Origin: an uncultured Blautia sp.
Lineage (GTDB): Bacteria > Bacillota > Clostridia > Lachnospirales > Lachnospiraceae
Reading direction: 5' to 3'
DNA: 8,949 nucleotides
Assembly: GCA_900551465.1 (NCBI GenBank)
Contig: URWL01000057.1
Span: 1 to 8,949, forward strand
Part shown: piece after piece, positions 1 through 6,187 of the stretch
Position numbering within the stretch: the first letter of the stretch is position 1
Layout of the letters: each line of letters opens with the position of its first letter
The notes under the pieces: model-generated
The model's database searches: none
Told to the model about the DNA's origin: nothing
What the model saw: only the letters and a program-made list of their open reading frames with translations
Program-made: the position numbers and the translations under genes

Positions 1-1
1 T

Positions 2-94
2 GCTGTTCCGGAAAATTATAAACTTTATATTGATGATTATGAAATAACGGTAGACTGGGAAGAGATATTTGAGAACAGAGGATTCAGGGGGTGA
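2..94 (+). CDS. C-terminal end of a family A protein (partial, cut by window edge)
   Basis: The reading frame is open from the window edge to a TGA at 92-94 and encodes about 30 residues. They match the C-terminus of the next gene: LYIDDYEITVDWEEIF here against LYINDYEINVDWEKLF there. This is therefore the tail of a tandem paralog whose body lies left of the window. Its last codons carry the Shine-Dalgarno site of the next gene, so the two are probably co-transcribed. Function is unknown; see the entry at 99-758. Confidence 0.75.
   Translation, partial: AVPENYKLYIDDYEITVDWEEIFENRGFRG
86..91 (+). promoter_or_regulatory. Shine-Dalgarno site that supports a TTG start at 99
   Basis: AGGGGG lies 7 bases before TTG at 99-101. 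The nearby ATG at 95 opens only a few codons before a stop, and a TGA at 96-98 closes the gene's frame just upstream. TTG is thus the best-placed start. The site sits inside the stop-codon region of the upstream paralog, which suggests translational coupling. Confidence 0.6.
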
Positions 95-98
95 ATGA

Positions 99-758
99 TT
101 GGATTTTCAGGAGCTTAACAGGCTTGCGGATCATGTACAGTTTTTTATTATGCTCGGTTATGTGGCAGTTGGAGTGATACATAAAAAAAAGAAAAAACGA
201 ACACTAAAAAAATGGATATGGGGTATTGCAGCTATCATGCTTGTTCCGGGATTTTTGTTGTCCATAATCAGAAATACAGTGTCATTTTCTTCTCTGGAAG
301 AGGCAATGTCATTTTATGGAAAAACAAATATTCAGGGACAGCCGGTTGTGGGGAAAGAAACTGCCTTTGTTCCGGAATTAAATAGAACGATGGAATTAAA
401 CATTTATTCAAAAAAACATAATAAATGGATACTTCCGGGTTCTTTATTTGCAGATATAGAATGGCATATAAAAAGAGACCATAACACCATATATTATACA
501 GTAGGTATTATGCGTGAGGAAAATACAGGCAGCTATTATATTATTCTGATGGATGACACAGAAAAGAGCTGGAAAAAAAGAAATGTAAGAGATACAGAAA
601 ACAGCAGTTTTACTTATTTGGGACATAAAATAAGCGAAAATATGGGAGATGGGATTTATTATAGTTATTTACCGGAGAAACCAGAAGATTACAGGCTTTA
701 TATTAACGATTACGAAATAAATGTAGATTGGGAAAAGCTTTTTAACGCATTTTCCTGA
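99..758 (+). CDS. Family A membrane-anchored protein of unknown function, putative immunity protein
   Basis: I do not recognise a named family. The 219-residue protein has a short hydrophobic stretch at about residues 14-28, a very basic loop (HKKKKKR, about 28-34), and a clear membrane segment at about 39-57. About 160 polar residues follow. The basic loop should be cytosolic, so the long C-terminal domain is predicted to lie outside the membrane. That domain is rich in alternating beta-like stretches and ends with a conserved YRLYINDYEINVDWEKLF block shared with the partial paralog at 2-94. A TTG start is chosen because AGGGGG precedes it at 7 bases and no upstream in-frame codon is available. 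Tandem duplication, small size and surface topology fit an immunity protein guarding against a toxin acting at or across the membrane, but this is inference. The run of A residues near 182-199 might be prone to slippage. Confidence 0.8.
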   Translation: MDFQELNRLADHVQFFIMLGYVAVGVIHKKKKKRTLKKWIWGIAAIMLVPGFLLSIIRNTVSFSSLEEAMSFYGKTNIQGQPVVGKETAFVPELNRTMELNIYSKKHNKWILPGSLFADIEWHIKRDHNTIYYTVGIMREENTGSYYIILMDDTEKSWKKRNVRDTENSSFTYLGHKISENMGDGIYYSYLPEKPEDYRLYINDYEINVDWEKLFNAFS

Positions 759-882
759 CTTTGACTGGATTTCTGACGCAAAGCTTTTAAATGGAGGGCT
801 AAAGTATGTAAAACTTGAATATTACAATTGGATTAATCATGATACTGGGATTATCTGTGTATTTGGGAGGGAGAATGTTAAT
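727..882 (+). other. Open, in-frame leader or coding remnant upstream of the first DUF5071-like gene
   Basis: The gap between the two genes is open in the same frame as the ATG at 883 from 727 onward. It would read a protein-like stretch including FDWISDAKLLNGGLKYVKL and YYNWINHDTG. Positions 811-882 recur before the second copy (2203-2274) with six differences in 72 bases. In this frame four of the six fall at third codon positions, three of them silent. No start codon with a good ribosome site is seen upstream. It may be the tail of a lost gene carried along with the cassette, or a lost N-terminal extension of the B family. Confidence 0.35.
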
Positions 883-1400
883 ATGACGGTAGATATTGAC
901 ACTTTATTTGAAATGTTGGATGAGAACCAACCAATAGAGGTTCAGGAAGACGCTATCAGAGAAGCGAGAAAGATAAAATCCTTATCTGTATTTATGCAGC
1001 CTGTAGAATATAAATTGTCGTGGAAAAATTGTGCAAAAGTAATCTGTGAAAAAACGGATAAAGAATTAAATAGTTATAAATATGAGATGTTGGAATGGCT
1101 GCAGGATCTTAATTGGCCGGGAGCATTTTTGATCATGGAAAGACTGGAAAAAATGAATCCTCAGTTGTTGTTGAACGCTACCATTTATGCAGTAAAGCAG
1201 GCGCTCCTGCTAAAAGATAATGAATGGCTGACCTATATGTCATATCTTTTAAAAAATAAAAAATTTTATGATGCACTTTCTGAAGAAAAAAAATATCAGA
1301 AAATAATGAAAAGATATTATGAATCTTATTGGGGAAAATTAGACTACTGATTAGTTTGATTGTAAATAATAATATCAGAACATTAGTTTTGAAGGAGGCG
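811..1400 (+). repeat. Cassette repeat, copy 1 (leader, DUF5071-like gene, downstream linker)
   Basis: This unit matches 2203-2793: 72 bases of leader, the whole gene, and about 50 bases after the stop. The last part carries GAACATTA and GGAGGCGG in both copies. Different genes follow in each copy, so the homology ends close to the downstream ribosome site. Confidence 0.7.
883..1350 (+). CDS. Family B, DUF5071-like protein, copy 1 (putative immunity protein)
   Basis: The protein has 155 residues, is soluble, and appears all-helical. The segment LEWLQDLNWPGA (about 70-81) followed by DNEWLTYMSYLL (about 112-123) resembles the DUF5071 signature, where a WLQDMNWPVA-like core precedes a D-x-x-W helix. 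That match is from memory of the family, which has no defined biochemical role. A second copy at 2275-2742 is about 84% identical by my count. Changes cluster at residues 92-103 (LLLNATIYA against LLVYAVRYQ), as if one helix face were diversifying. The start is ATG at 883, with AGGGAG about 9 bases upstream; that site also lies in the repeated leader. The duplicated unit extends from 811 to about 1400. Duplication beside unrelated small genes suggests an immunity role. Confidence 0.8.
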   Translation: MTVDIDTLFEMLDENQPIEVQEDAIREARKIKSLSVFMQPVEYKLSWKNCAKVICEKTDKELNSYKYEMLEWLQDLNWPGAFLIMERLEKMNPQLLLNATIYAVKQALLLKDNEWLTYMSYLLKNKKFYDALSEEKKYQKIMKRYYESYWGKLDY

Positions 1401-1588
1401 GTATTCATGATGCGTCCGTCTGCCATATTACAGGCGCCTTTACATATGATTGTTGGGGTAACAGATGAATTGATAAGCCCATAGATATCGCTGTAAATTA
1501 TAATTATGTATTACCTGAAGAACAGGTTCTTCTGGAACTGTAGGAAGAAGAGCTAAGGCAATATATTGAATTTCGTTTTGTAGTATAA
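1373..1588 (+). pseudogene. C-terminal remnant of an unidentified small protein with in-frame stops
   Basis: In the frame of 1409 the DNA reads HDASVCHITGAFTYDCWGN, then a TGA after two codons, then IDKPIDIAVNYNYVLPEEQV, a TAG at 1541-1543, and EEELRQYIEFRFVV to a TAA at 1586-1588. Apart from the two stops the stretch looks like genuine protein with regular polar and apolar alternation. It is best read as the decayed tail of another immunity-type gene. The competing ATG at 1407, preceded by GGAGGCGG, gives only 25 residues in another frame and ends at 1484. I do not recognise the parent family. Confidence 0.5.
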
Positions 1589-1627
1589 ATATTTTTAACC
1601 TGATTCAAAAAATGAGGAGGGAATTAA

Positions 1628-2179
1628 ATGAATGAATATTATGTAGAAACGATGAAAACTAAAAAAATATACGATGATTTTATATATCATATGTTATCCC
1701 ATAGTGATTTCTTTTCAGTGGTCTATTACAGACTTAGAAAGGACAGCCCTTTAAATAAGTATTTAAAAGAATATAAAAAAGCTTTGAGGCCATATATATT
1801 ACATGCGGAAAATGCACATAAGTGGCCGAATATGGAGACGTGGGATAAACGTTCTGTATATCGACTGGCATTCTATTATGCAGATATGAAATGTTATGAT
1901 ATTCTGACTAGAGTAAACGACATTTTTGAATGGGATTATCCCAGAGCACCCATGGATTTATGTTTTTATAAAGACGGATACTGTTGGTTTGCACTTACTG
2001 CACATGAATATGATGCATTTGTGTACACAAATAATGAGAAAGATATTCAAGAACTTCGGGAGTTAGGAGTGACTGTGGAATTTTCGGAAGATAATGCAAG
2101 ATTATTTCATTATGATTTAGAAAAAGAAATGAATCATTATCGTACAAAAATCTTAAATAAGAAGAACAGTTCTAAGTAG
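1628..2179 (+). CDS. Family C soluble protein of unknown function, putative immunity protein
   Basis: The 183-residue protein has no signal peptide or membrane segment. Visible blocks are an N-terminal helical part with SDFFSVVYYR (about 26-35), KWPNME (about 65-70), a central RAPMDLCFYKDGYCWFALTA (about 106-125) running into HEYDAFVYT, and a C-terminal EDNARLFHYDLEKEMNHYR (about 154-172). The pattern DLCFY-x-DG-x-x-W followed by a THE/AHE-DA-like segment recalls a group of Firmicutes proteins sometimes mislabelled as a sporulation protein. I recall this only loosely and give no name. The ATG start is firm, with GAGGAGGG 6 bases before it. A second copy at 7363-7675 has lost its middle. The context of duplicated small genes suggests an immunity protein for a cytosolic toxin (inference). 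Confidence 0.8.
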   Translation: MNEYYVETMKTKKIYDDFIYHMLSHSDFFSVVYYRLRKDSPLNKYLKEYKKALRPYILHAENAHKWPNMETWDKRSVYRLAFYYADMKCYDILTRVNDIFEWDYPRAPMDLCFYKDGYCWFALTAHEYDAFVYTNNEKDIQELRELGVTVEFSEDNARLFHYDLEKEMNHYRTKILNKKNSSK

Positions 2180-2202
2180 ATATACTTATAACAGCTGGGC
2201 GA

Positions 2203-2793
2203 AAACTTAAATATTACAATTGGATTAATCATGAGACTGGCATTATCTGCCTATTCGGGAGGGAGAATGTTAATATGACGGTAGATATTGATACATTATA
2301 TGAAATGTTGGATGAGGAACAACCGATAGAGATTCAGGAAGCAGCTCTTAGAGAAGCGAGAAAGATAAAATCCTTATCTGTATTGATGCAGCCTGTAGAA
2401 TATAAATGGTCGTGGGAAAATTGTGCAAAAGTAATATGTGAAAAAACAGATAAAGAATTAGATACTTATATATGTGAGATGCTTGAGTGGCTGCGGGATC
2501 TCAATTGGCCGGGAGCATTTTTAATTATGGAAAGACTGGAAAAAATGGATTCTCAGTTGCTGGTGTATGCTGTTAGATATCAGGTAAAGCAGGCGCTTCT
2601 GTTAAAGGATAATGAATGGCTGACTTATATGTCATATCTTCTGAAAAATAAAAAGTTATACGATGCACTTTCTGAAGACAAAAAATATCAGAAAATAATG
2701 AGAAGATACTATGAATCTTACTGGGGAGAATTAAAATACTAAGTATTTTGCTTGCCAATAGTAATGTCTGAACATTAATGTTCAAGGGAGGCG
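2203..2793 (+). repeat. Cassette repeat, copy 2 (leader, DUF5071-like gene, downstream linker)
   Basis: This is the partner of 811-1400. The 72-base leaders differ at six positions. Downstream the copies share GAACATTA and GGAGGCGG, after which this copy enters the family D gene at 2801. Confidence 0.7.
2275..2742 (+). CDS. Family B, DUF5071-like protein, copy 2 (putative immunity protein)
   Basis: This 155-residue paralog of 883-1350 has the same length and no gaps. The LEWLRDLNWPGA core (about 70-81) and the DNEWLTYMSYLL helix (about 112-123) are kept. Differences concentrate at residues 63-67 and 92-103, while residues 104-126 and the C-terminal YYESYWG are nearly unchanged. Both copies look intact and under selection, so they may recognise different partners. 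The start and its AGGGAG site match copy 1. The frame is open upstream to 2176, so a longer protein is possible but lacks a clear start. The gene follows the family C gene after 95 bases and precedes a broken family D gene. Confidence 0.8.
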   Translation: MTVDIDTLYEMLDEEQPIEIQEAALREARKIKSLSVLMQPVEYKWSWENCAKVICEKTDKELDTYICEMLEWLRDLNWPGAFLIMERLEKMDSQLLVYAVRYQVKQALLLKDNEWLTYMSYLLKNKKLYDALSEDKKYQKIMRRYYESYWGELKY

Positions 2794-2800
2794 GAAACCT

Positions 2801-3379
2801 ATGAAAAGAAAACCGGATCATAGATATGATGAGACTGGTAAGGTATTTTTTGGAGTACTTATTTATTTGTTTGTTTTCGTATATGGTATGAGGGATATAT
2901 ATAGAAGAAGTATAATCGAAACGATAAGCTATATTATCTGTATGGGATCCGGATGGTGTCTGATTCCATGCGCTAATTTTTTGCAGTATCGTTCTTACTA
3001 TAAATGGATAGATTGTCTGGATGAATGGAATCCTTTATATGTCCGGGGATATTTTCGGAAACAGGCAGGGAAATCCTGTGTTTGGGCGGATTTAAAAGGG
3101 CTGTTCTGCTGTCAGAAAGCGATACTCATATGTTGGATTCTTTTCTTGTTGTATGAAATCGTTTTTCGAAATTATTTGACATCTTTTTATTCAGAATATA
3201 TTTTTTATGGTTTTGAAATTGTTTTAGGTCCTTTTTTTTCTTATCTGGTTAGGTTGTCGTGGGTATTATATATGGCGGTATTGTGCCGATTTTCGGTATA
3301 CACAGAATTCGAAGGGAATCTGGCAGCCGTTTTCCAATATGGCGAGAATTCCCGGGTGTGGGTGTTATCGTCCCTTTGA
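2801..3379 (+). CDS. Family D multi-pass membrane protein, N-terminal half of a frame-broken gene
   Basis: The ATG has GGGAGG about 9 bases upstream and begins a 192-residue product. Membrane segments are predicted at about 14-30, 38-60, 101-123 and 136-162. The block NPLYVRGYFRKQ (about 77-88) and LKGLFCCQKAILIC (about 98-111) align with NPLLDRGYLRKN and IRGLYWCQIQAIIQI in the gene at 4120. After about residue 165 the likeness to the paralogs stops, and the frame ends at 3377-3379. The cytosolic domain is found in another frame at 3387-3932, so this is one gene broken by at least one frameshift. A third frame over about 3290-3350 reads HRIRRESGSRFPIWREF, so two lesions are possible. The truncated protein may still be made and inserted in the membrane. 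The function of the family is unknown. Confidence 0.6.
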   Translation: MKRKPDHRYDETGKVFFGVLIYLFVFVYGMRDIYRRSIIETISYIICMGSGWCLIPCANFLQYRSYYKWIDCLDEWNPLYVRGYFRKQAGKSCVWADLKGLFCCQKAILICWILFLLYEIVFRNYLTSFYSEYIFYGFEIVLGPFFSYLVRLSWVLYMAVLCRFSVYTEFEGNLAAVFQYGENSRVWVLSSL

Positions 3380-3386
3380 TTGTTAG

Positions 3387-3932
3387 TATCATGTTTCGGA
3401 AGAAAAAATCCAAAATAGAATAAAAGCCAGTTCAGATAAAGAGGGGTATCAGCTTCTTTACTCATTTGAGACAAAAGATAACAAAGAATCAGGAGATATT
3501 TATTTACGTTTGCAGAACAAAGAATTACAGTTTGTTTTTTATGTTCGAATGAAGGAGTATTCATTGGAAAACATAAAGAAACTGAACAATATTTTTTCTG
3601 AGTTCTGGATGGAAAATATTGAAGAAAAATATAATACAGAATCAGCCTCTATAAATATTTTATTTCAAATTGATGAACCTGACAGAGAATTAAATAGAAG
3701 GCTCTTTGGGGTGTTCTCTGTAGCTCAAAAAAAGGGAAGAAACCGTCTGGTATCGGTTCTTACATATTCAGGAAAGCCTGTGTTACGAATCTTGGACAGC
3801 TATGGAATCTGGCGTGGTAAGAAAAAGTATCGTGAAATGCGGAAAGATTTTTTGAAGTTAATGGGGTTGAGAGAGCAGGATAATCATAGAAGTTATTGGG
3901 GAGATGAGGAGGACTATAAAATATTACCATGA
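3387..3932 (+). pseudogene. Family D cytosolic domain, C-terminal half of the frame-broken gene
   Basis: An open frame from 3387 to TGA 3930-3932 encodes the soluble part of a family D protein with no good start of its own. The TTG at 3510 has only a weak purine stretch (AGGAG) about 15 bases before it. It aligns with residues about 155-320 of the gene at 4120: ENIKKLNNIFSEFW against IEELNEIYQKKI, INILFQIDEP against VFFVYLICVQKA, and SGKPVLRILDSYG against EKKLYIAGQKDEYG. The terminal SYWGDEEDYKILP is unique to this copy. It belongs with 2801-3379 as a single disrupted gene, although separate translation of this domain cannot be excluded. Confidence 0.55.
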
Positions 3933-3939
3933 AAATTAA

Positions 3940-4113
3940 CGGAGGTTCAGCAGCTGCGACAGGAGGATATTGAAGGTAGTATTTCAATGTCAAAGAGAAG
4001 GAAATGGTATGGTTGAAATGGAATTTCAAGGAGTAAGATATTTAAAACTATTGTCTTCCGATCGGAGTTGTGCTGGTATAACAAAAAATGAGAAAAAGGA
4101 CAGGGAAATATAA
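3940..4113 (+). pseudogene. Short coding-like remnant between two family D genes
   Basis: One frame is open from 3940 to TAA 4111-4113 and includes QREGNGMVEMEFQGVRYLKL, which has the look of two beta strands of a real protein. An internal ATG at 4009 has AAGGA about 6 bases upstream and would give a 34-residue peptide. The GVRYLKL stretch loosely resembles GLKYVKL in the leader at 727-882, so both could be tails of the same lost family. It could also be non-coding; I favour a remnant. Confidence 0.3.
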
Positions 4114-4119
4114 GAGAAC

Positions 4120-5109
4120 ATGATACATTTTGGGATTATAATATTTATTTTGGCAGCGTACTGGTTTCCAAGAATAGGACCTTTAGGAAGGTCTATGCGA
4201 GAGATAGATGGAAGCGGAAGAGAACTTAGAAATGATGCATTAAACCCATTATTGGATCGGGGATATTTGCGAAAAAACAGAAAAAAGTCTAACGGAATTT
4301 CATTAATGTGGGATATTCGAGGCTTATATTGGTGTCAGATACAGGCGATTATTCAGATAATTGTTATTATTCTTTTAGAACTGAGCCTGGGAGATCAGAA
4401 AGGCTATGTGTATGAAGTTATATGGAAGATTTTAGCTGTCTGGATTCTGACAGGCATAATTATCTATTATTGTATAGGGTATTATTATATATCTGTAATA
4501 AGAAAAAATTATAAAGAAGAAACAGATATAAAGAAAAAATGGAAACCATTTCAGAGATATGAGGAGTTGCAAACACATGCAGAGACTATGAATTATCAAG
4601 AGGATTTTGCAAAAGTACAAAATAAAGTTTCAGTTTACTTTAGGAAAAAAGGAAATACAGAAAAGATATCTGAAACAATTCATGCAGATGGATTATTTCA
4701 GGCGTATATCACTAAAACAGGAAGTCGAGTAGAAATATTTGCATTGATAAAAACAGAAATCCTGTCTGATACGGTAATAGAAGAATTAAATGAAATATAT
4801 CAAAAGAAGATTCAAAATAAACTTAAGGGAAATATTGCCATGTCTCCGGTATTTTTTGTCTATCTGATATGTGTACAGAAGGCATCACAGGAATTTAAAA
4901 GTCTGATCGGTAATGAGATTATACAGAAAAAAGACAAATACTGTCTTCCAACAGGAATTGTATTTGATGAAAAGAAGCTTTATATTGCCGGACAAAAAGA
5001 TGAATATGGACAAGCTGAATATCAATATCTGAAAGATAAAATATCGAATATACTGGGTGTATCGATTAATGCGGAGGAAAAGAATGAGAAGAAACAGCAC
5101 GAATTATAA
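4120..5109 (+). CDS. Family D membrane protein with cytosolic domain, copy 2
   Basis: The 329-residue protein has predicted membrane segments at about 3-17, 68-90 and 101-126 and then a soluble domain of about 200 residues. The family block is DRGYLRKN (about 46-53) followed by RGLYWCQIQAIIQI (about 67-80) at the entry to a membrane helix. The soluble domain contains FFVYLICVQKA and GIVFDEKKLYIAG, both shared with the gene downstream and with the broken gene upstream. Its N-terminus is shorter than those of the paralogs and seems to lack one membrane segment, so the start may be displaced or the 5' end lost. An in-frame TAA just upstream rules out an extension. The ribosome site is weak (AGGGA, then AAGAGA). 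The last 26 bases overlap the next gene. The function is unknown; a membrane-held immunity or sensor role is inferred from context. Confidence 0.75.
   Translation: MIHFGIIIFILAAYWFPRIGPLGRSMREIDGSGRELRNDALNPLLDRGYLRKNRKKSNGISLMWDIRGLYWCQIQAIIQIIVIILLELSLGDQKGYVYEVIWKILAVWILTGIIIYYCIGYYYISVIRKNYKEETDIKKKWKPFQRYEELQTHAETMNYQEDFAKVQNKVSVYFRKKGNTEKISETIHADGLFQAYITKTGSRVEIFALIKTEILSDTVIEELNEIYQKKIQNKLKGNIAMSPVFFVYLICVQKASQEFKSLIGNEIIQKKDKYCLPTGIVFDEKKLYIAGQKDEYGQAEYQYLKDKISNILGVSINAEEKNEKKQHEL
5073..5077 (+). promoter_or_regulatory. Shine-Dalgarno site that fixes the start at 5084
   Basis: GGAGG lies 6 bases before ATG 5084-5086, inside the end of the upstream gene. The earlier in-frame GTG at 5057 has no comparable site, so the start at 5084 is preferred. 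The arrangement suggests coupled translation of the two family D genes. Confidence 0.65.
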
Positions 5110-6130
5110 TGAACCTATAGTAAATTATATACTATATTTTTTAATAGGCATTGTGCTTTTTTATAGCGTATACAGATATCTGTTAGTCGGGGGACTGCTT
5201 TCTGCTGTGATTTTGAGCATTGCACTTATTGGTATCAGTTTTTATTTCTACGACAGGGAAAGCGAACGACAGTATGTATATGCAGAAAACAGCATGAAAG
5301 ATATAAAAAAGCATATGCGTAAAGGAAGCTATAATAAAAATAAAATTGGTATGTTTTCAGTAAGGAAAGGAATCTTTTTCTGCCAGATTAATGCAGTAAT
5401 TCAGATAGTTATCTTGATAGCTGTTGAGATATATTTTTATTTACAGCATTCTTACTTTATCTATCTTCAATATTCAAAAATACATTCAATATTGCAGATA
5501 TGGCTGATTATCAGTCTGTTTTTCTATATAGTTTTCGTTTTTCAATACCGGGTTGTTATACAGCGTGTCAGTGAGGACTGGGCAGATTCTATGCGTATGT
5601 GGGACGTGTTTTCTTTGGAAGATGCAGAAAGCAATAAGTTGGAAAAACATACCTGTTTTATAAAAGATTACGAGGATGTAAACAGGCGGTATTCACAGAG
5701 ACTTTTGAAAAAAAGATTTTGTTTTGGAAGAGCAAATACTTTAGACAGTTCCACAGATAATATTTGGGCAGTGTGGAATGATGATAAAATAGAAATGGTC
5801 ATGACGGTATACTATGATGAAATAACAGAGGATGATTTGAACGATCTTAATTATATTCTTCAGGATACTATGCATCAGGAAATCAAAAGAATACATACGG
5901 TTTTACCTGTTTATTTAACGTGCTTAATCTGTGTAGAGAAGGATTCCAGGGTGCTTAGAAACCTGATTTCCAGTGAACCGCAGAAGCAGAAAAACTGTTT
6001 TTTACTGCAGGCAGGCTTGGTATTTAAGGAGCAAAAGCTATATCTAAATAAAACTGTACAAGGCAAAATATATGGAAAAATGAAACAAGATTTGTTTGGA
6101 ATGGTTGGCTGCGGATTGGAGCACAGATAA
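5084..6130 (+). CDS. Family D membrane protein with cytosolic domain, copy 3
   Basis: From ATG 5084 the protein has 348 residues. Four membrane segments are predicted at about 13-30, 31-56, 95-118 and 135-158, followed by a soluble domain of about 190 residues. The family block RKGIFFCQINAVIQI (about 94-108) matches RGLYWCQIQAIIQI in the preceding gene. In the soluble part, VYLTCLICVEKDS and AGLVFKEQKLYLN match VYLICVQKAS and TGIVFDEKKLYIA. Overall identity to the neighbour is low outside these blocks, so the duplication is old or the proteins diverge fast. The conserved Cys-Gln pair at the membrane border is the most distinctive feature of the family. The gene overlaps the previous one by 26 bases and is followed by 57 bases before the next. 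I know of no assigned function. Confidence 0.8.
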   Translation: MRRNSTNYNEPIVNYILYFLIGIVLFYSVYRYLLVGGLLSAVILSIALIGISFYFYDRESERQYVYAENSMKDIKKHMRKGSYNKNKIGMFSVRKGIFFCQINAVIQIVILIAVEIYFYLQHSYFIYLQYSKIHSILQIWLIISLFFYIVFVFQYRVVIQRVSEDWADSMRMWDVFSLEDAESNKLEKHTCFIKDYEDVNRRYSQRLLKKRFCFGRANTLDSSTDNIWAVWNDDKIEMVMTVYYDEITEDDLNDLNYILQDTMHQEIKRIHTVLPVYLTCLICVEKDSRVLRNLISSEPQKQKNCFLLQAGLVFKEQKLYLNKTVQGKIYGKMKQDLFGMVGCGLEHR

Positions 6131-6187
6131 ATCTTATATGTAAAATCAGAAAAGATATCATCTGCCTAAAGAAAGAGGGGGGAGTGA

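Noticed and set aside
180..215. Long A-runs in the family A gene as a phase-variation switch
   Set aside because: The runs are interrupted and encode a basic loop that makes sense for topology. General AT-richness explains them, and no frame-shifted sibling is seen.
3176..3204. A TTGACA box followed 17 bases later by TATTTT, resembling a promoter
   Set aside because: It lies inside the well-supported coding part of the family D gene, the -10 box is poor, and no gene start follows closely. AT-rich DNA makes such matches common.
5057..5083. GTG start giving nine extra residues to the third family D gene
   Set aside because: ATG 5084 has GGAGG at ideal spacing, while the GTG has no ribosome site.
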